A stretch of DNA of 20,000 nt from Prorocentrum cordatum. Its lineage: Eukaryota; Sar; Dinophyceae; Prorocentrales; Prorocentraceae. How positions within the stretch are numbered: the stretch's first letter is position 1; the number at the start of each line of letters is the position of its first letter. The stretch spans positions 285,001 to 305,000 of the forward strand of contig CAUYUJ010001348.1 of the NCBI GenBank assembly GCA_963575745.1, given 5' to 3'. Under the pieces are notes generated by a model. It was not told where the DNA came from and did no database searches. It saw only the letters and a list, made by a program, of their open reading frames with translations. Positions 16,381 to 20,000 of this stretch are shown piece by piece. The position numbers and the translations under genes were made by a program.

Positions 16381-17183
16381 GCCCCGCGCAGGGGGGGCGC
16401 GCCCTCCACCCCCCCGCCGCCGCCGCCGCCGCCGCACCCTGTGGGGGGTCTGTCTTTTCTGGGCTTTGGGGGATGCTGCCTCTCTCTCTCTCTCGCCCCC
16501 TTCCCCCATTCCCGAGGCGGGCGGGCAGGGGAAAGAGGCAATAGTCGGGAGCGGCCAAGAGGGGGTGTCCAAGAGGGGGGGTGAAAATCATGACCGGCGG
16601 CATGTGCGCGGCCCAGCGGGGGGGCCAGGGACGTAATGAAACAAGAAGAGGCGCCACGAGATCTGGAGAAATATCATGGCCCCCGCCATGATATCCACCC
16701 CCCCCTAGTCATCACCCCCCCTCTTTTCCGCCCCCGAAATAGGATGACGATCAGAAACAACCCACGGGGGGAGCGATGACAACACAGGTCTTCTGCCGCT
16801 GGGACACGTTTAGAGAGGACGATCACACGTCCCAATGACGACGACCACGCCCACGAGCAGGCCCAGCCACCCAACGTATCAATGATCATCGCCCGGGCCG
16901 CTGCTGCGTGACGGGCTCCCCCGGGCATGTCTCGATCGCCCTCCTACATTGTGGGGGTGGCCGCGGCGTGGCGCAATGAAAGGAGCGTGGGAGGGGGAGG
17001 GGGGGGGGGGGGGGGGCGAACGACGGGGCCAGAGGTCGGCGCCGCGAGAGGTCCGCGACGGGGGGCAGACTGCCACGATATGATTCGCCCCCTGCGCCCC
17101 TGCGCCCTCCTCTTCTCGCCCTCCTGCTCCTACCCTTCTCTTCCCCTCCCCTTCCCCAGTCCTTCCCCCTCCCCTGGGGTGAC
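16381..17183. other. no supported gene; hairpin and G-run
   Basis: The stretch contains a (CCG)n run near 16412-16435, a (CT)n run at 16480-16493, a perfect hairpin ATATCATGGC/GCCATGATAT (16671-16694, 4-nt loop), and a G-rich run at about 16988-17016 able to form a G-quadruplex. From 17090 to 17180 the plus strand is pyrimidine-rich. On the minus strand it is probably intron between the 17184 and 16380 exons if they belong to one gene. Confidence 0.5.
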
Positions 17184-17742
17184 CGCAGTGGTGTGCACAT
17201 GCTCGGGCCACGCTTTCGACGGCATGGGCCCCCAGGCTCAGGCTTGGGGCTGACGCCGCGCGGCCTCAGGCGCTCGTCCCTGGCGCCAAGCCTCGCGGCG
17301 AAGTGCCCGCGCCAGTCGGTGCCCGTCTCGGGGGCCCGCAGGATCGTCTTGAAGATGCCCGCATCAGCGGCGCCCGAGCCAGGCTGGCGCGGCCAGCCTG
17401 CGGGACAACTGGCTCCCCACAGCGATCTCTCCGCCCCCCGCTGCCCTCTGCTTCCACCTCCCGACCCTCCTTTCTGACCCCTCCTTTCCCCCCCCCCACC
17501 CCACCCGCCCTCCTCCGCCTCCCCCCATCCGCTCTTTCCCGCCTCCCCCCTCCGCCCTCCCCGGCCGCGTCTGCCCCTCGCCCTCGCCACGGGCAGTCAC
17601 GGCCAACCTGTGGGAATCTGGCTGGCGAGGCCGCCGGTGTAGGAGTGCAGGTGCCCCATGCCGCGGCCGTACTCGCTCAGCGCCCAGACGTGCCGCACGG
17701 CTCGCCGAGCCAGCTCCAGCAGGGGCTGATCGTGGGGGAAGA
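17184..17742 (-). CDS. two-exon gene fragment, function unknown
   Basis: Exon D (17742-17608, 135 nt) follows CCCTGCAG and ends CCCACAG before GTTGGC. It encodes FPHDQPLLELARRAVRHVWA, LSEYGRGMGHLHSYTGGLAS and QIPTG. Exon E (17397-17184, 214 nt) follows TCCCGCAG and ends CTGCG before GTCACC. Phases match (one base carried from D, two at the start of E), giving a continuous frame of about 116 codons. Exon E contains DAGIFKTILRAPETGTDWRG then HFAARLGARDERLRPRG. GC3 is very high in exon D. The content looks like a folded, soluble protein rather than low complexity, but I cannot assign a family. Neither a start nor a stop codon is present, so it is an internal part of a longer gene. Confidence 0.55.
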
Positions 17743-18084
17743 CTGCAGGGAGCAAGGAGAGATGCACACGCCCACCCGAGCGTGCAGTGCCAAGGCCAGG
17801 CCAGGAACAAGTGCACATATCGGGGACCCTCTCTTGACCACTGCTACTTCTGCTGACGCTGCTACTGCAATCCGCTACCGCTACTGCGGTACCTCTTGAT
17901 CGGAGGAAGGGGGGGTGAGACCGAGGTGAAACAGAGTGCCCCAACCGAGCAGGGACATCGATTTCGGTGTCGGTTCGCGTTGTGCGTGACGCGCGTACGG
18001 GCAAGGCAAGGCTGCGCCAAGTCCTTCGCTAGCTTGGCCCAGGTCACGCCAAAGTGGGTCGGGCCCCCACCCTCTAAGGAAAAC
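17743..18084. other. no supported feature
   Basis: CTACTGC/GCTACCGC-type short repeats lie at about 17838-17890. The rest shows no recognisable gene. It would be the intron upstream of exon D. Confidence 0.4.
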
Positions 18085-18710
18085 CCCAGGTTGTCCCGAT
18101 GGTTGTCCCGTGGCTGTGACGTGGTCGTTCCGCCGTTATCCCTATGGTTTTCTCGATGGTTGTCCTGATGCTTGTCCCGATGGTTGTCCCAATGGTGGTC
18201 CATACGGTTGTCCCATGGTTGTCCCGATAGTTGCCCCGAAGGTTGTCACGATGGTTGTGCCACTGGTTGTCACGATGTGTGTTCCGATGGTTGTCCCGAT
18301 GGTTGTCACCAAATTGTGCCGATGGTTGTCCCGACAATTGTCCCGACTGCTGTCCAGATGGAGGTCCCGTGGTTGTCCCGATGGGTGTCACGATGGTTGC
18401 CCCGATGGTTGTCCCGGTTGTTGTCCCGACGATTGTCCCGATGGTTGTCCCGATGGTTGTGGCGGCTATTGTCCCGATGGTTTCCCCGACGGTTGTCCCG
18501 ATGGTGCCCCGCGGTTGAAAACGTGGAGGTCCCGGTGGTTGTGCCGACGGCTGTCCCGATAGTGGTCCAAATTGTTGTCCCGATGGTTGTCCCGAAAACT
18601 GTCCCGATGGTTGTCCCGATGGTGCCCCGCGGTCGTACCGTTGTTGTCGCGATGGTTGCATGGCTGGTTCTCCCGACGGTTGTCTGGTGGTTGCCCCGTG
18701 ATTGCCCCGT
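18085..18710. repeat. 12-bp minisatellite, unit GATGGTTGTCCC
   Basis: About fifty units, many exact, with common variants in the dinucleotide before GTTGT and at the last bases. Because the unit is a multiple of three, every frame stays open and gives VVPM-, WLSR- or GTTI-type repeats of up to about 200 residues. The variants do not favour synonymous change in any frame that I can see, so I treat it as non-coding, probably intronic on the minus strand. Confidence 0.85.
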
Positions 18711-18750
18711 GGTGTGCGAATGCAAACCATTCAAAATCAAGGCCACCCTA

Positions 18751-18945
18751 GGAGGCTTAGACATGGGCGCCAACACCAACACAGGGGGTTGCCTCCACAT
18801 GGGGAAGATGATCCTAGATTTCGGTGTTGGTGGCAATATTTCGGTCACCTTGGAAGCCAGAATATTACCACCATCACCGAGATCGGGATCTTCTTCCCTC
18901 GGTGGAGGCACACCACCGATATTGGTGTTGGTGTCAACCTCTACG
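18751..18945. mobile_element. foldback element with about 95-bp arms
   Basis: The left arm (18751-18848) and right arm (about 18857-18945) are inverted copies at roughly three-quarters identity by eye. Aligned landmarks are CCAACACCAA, TGCCTCCAC, GGGAAGA(T/A)GATCC, TCGGTG(T/A)TGGTGG and AATATT. The loop is only about 10 bases. The arms resemble no other foldback in the window. Confidence 0.7.
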
Positions 18946-18960
18946 CCCGCGACACCCCCA

Positions 18961-19945
18961 ACCTCCTCATCACTCGCATAGTGCTCTTGTACATAGCTTG
19001 CCGCTGCTACGTATACTTACATCCGCTGCTGCTGCGACAACTTCTGCTGCTGCTGCGATCCTGATTCCTCCACGCGCCGCGTGGGCATGCTCTGGGAGTT
19101 CCGCTCCCGCACGTGCGCGGCCCCTGCTCCTTCCTCCAATCCGAGCGTCGGAACTGGGGCCGCGCGCGAGCGCTGTCAACTCGCTGTGGAGAGGCGCGGC
19201 AGTCTCAGTGCCCAGCTCGTGATGGGTGACGTGGTGGCCACTTTGACACACACTCTCACGCTGATCGTACTTGCACCTGCACCCGTACTCCTTTTGGCGC
19301 GAAGGAGTTGCACTGGGCCACTGCAGGCTGGGTCCAAAGGGCCCAGACTCTGATGCTGCGGTTACTAATTGCCGCACTCTTACTGCAAGTGCCACGTTAA
19401 CGAGTAGAACTATAACTACGATTGCTGTTGCGCCTGCTGCAAGTGCCTACTCCTGCTGTTACTGGTGTAGCTACTCCGACGACGACTACTGCTAGGCTAC
19501 GGTCGGGAACGGTTGCTTAGCGTATCGCGGCGGCGGCCCAGCGACAGGCTATGCCCTGCGAGCGGACAGCGTGTCGCTCCGAGCTGCGGGGCGGGAGATC
19601 GGGACACGCTCGGGACGCTGGCGCCGGGACCAGGAGGTTGGTCATGTGCCGCGCCGAAGCGTGGAGGGCCAGAACCAGCGGATCGACGTGCTACCCAACA
19701 ATTTCCGACCGCACTGCCCACGCTACGATTGCGAACGCGACGTGCCACTATGAAACAGCGCTACCGGCCTCTCCCTCCCCCCCGTCCCTCCCTCTCCCGG
19801 CATGCCTCGGCCTCGGCCTCGCAGCCCTCTCCCCCTCCCCCCTCGCGCCGGGGCGATGTGGGGCGAGGCGTGCCCCCTCCGTGCTCCCCAGATCCCAAAA
19901 ATCCAGGGCGCGAGGAACACCTCCAGGGAAACAACAAATGCCACA
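18961..19945. other. no supported gene
   Basis: CTGCTGCTGCG-type triplets occur at 19022-19062 and GCTACTGC-type words at 19425-19500, similar to 17838-17890. Pyrimidine-rich blocks lie at 19765-19855. Open frames exist on both strands (for example 19571-19753 plus), but none has a domain or clear codon bias. Confidence 0.4.
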
Positions 19946-19991
19946 AACATAAAAACTCGGAAGTCCGCGCGGACCTCCGAGTTGTTATGTT
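19946..19991. repeat. 46-bp near-perfect palindrome
   Basis: Two 23-bp arms meet without a spacer: AACATAAAAACTCGGAAGTC ends in CGC, and the inverted copy differs at two positions. It could be a tail-to-tail end of another foldback element continuing past the window, or a transcribed hairpin. Confidence 0.75.
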
Positions 19992-20000
19992 CATGCCAGT

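Noticed and set aside
18085-18710. CRISPR-like regular repetition
   Set aside because: The units are contiguous 12-mers without spacers, so this is a minisatellite.
18172-18981. 269-codon plus ORF joining the minisatellite to a TLGGLDMGANTNTGG segment
   Set aside because: Its first part is the 12-bp repeat and its end is the foldback arms. Neither behaves like conserved protein.

Overview
The window looks like nuclear DNA from a GC-rich, repeat-dense protist, most likely a dinoflagellate alga. The best evidence is a degenerate non-LTR (LINE-type) reverse transcriptase at 12400-13561 (minus strand). Its FADD catalytic box, downstream GLEIHPDKTNIL block and C-terminal tryptophan-rich tail match a lineage that is abundant in dinoflagellate genomes. 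Short high-GC3 exons, introns bordered by short direct repeats such as GAGGT, and all better-supported exons on one strand fit the same assignment. A haptophyte or other GC-rich alga cannot be excluded. Nothing suggests a bacterium: I see no operons, ribosome-binding sites, IS elements or CRISPR arrays, and I found no tRNA or rRNA gene.

No complete gene is visible. Better candidate exons lie on the minus strand: two linked exons at 17608-17742 and 17184-17397, one at 16222-16380, one at 8453-8710, two at 4190-4322 and 3564-3922 (glycosyltransferase-like C-terminal fragment), two at 2855-2978 and about 2640-2697, and one at 1881-2095. They may belong to one long gene or to several tandem genes. 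One weak plus-strand gene model (622-1135) is interrupted by a foldback element with GT...AG ends.

The rest is mostly repeats. Region by region: a degenerate GC minisatellite (1-310); foldback elements at 825-986, 1246-1442, 2111-2195 and 2701-2864; a large (TCC)n foldback (4874-5110) between arrays of a GTGGTGCAAGCTATG-like motif; a GC-rich minisatellite (5127-5480); a GAT/GAC tract (5965-6215); a duplicated foldback family (6863-7075 and 7348-7633); LINE 3'-end fragments (9100-9310); an almost perfect tandem duplication of an 860-bp unit (9471-11157) embedded in an ATGGGACACAC-type array; two head-to-tail LINE copies (11935-14240 and 14277-14885); a second copy of the 825-986 element (15344-15494); long purine/pyrimidine tracts with exons (15950-17750); a 12-bp minisatellite (18085-18710); an approximately 195-bp foldback (18751-18945); and a 46-bp palindrome at the right end.

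The most interesting signal is that two unrelated foldback elements (825-986 and 2701-2864) each coincide with a predicted phase-0 intron. The open frame continues correctly across both. That is what intron-generating transposable elements (introners) would look like.
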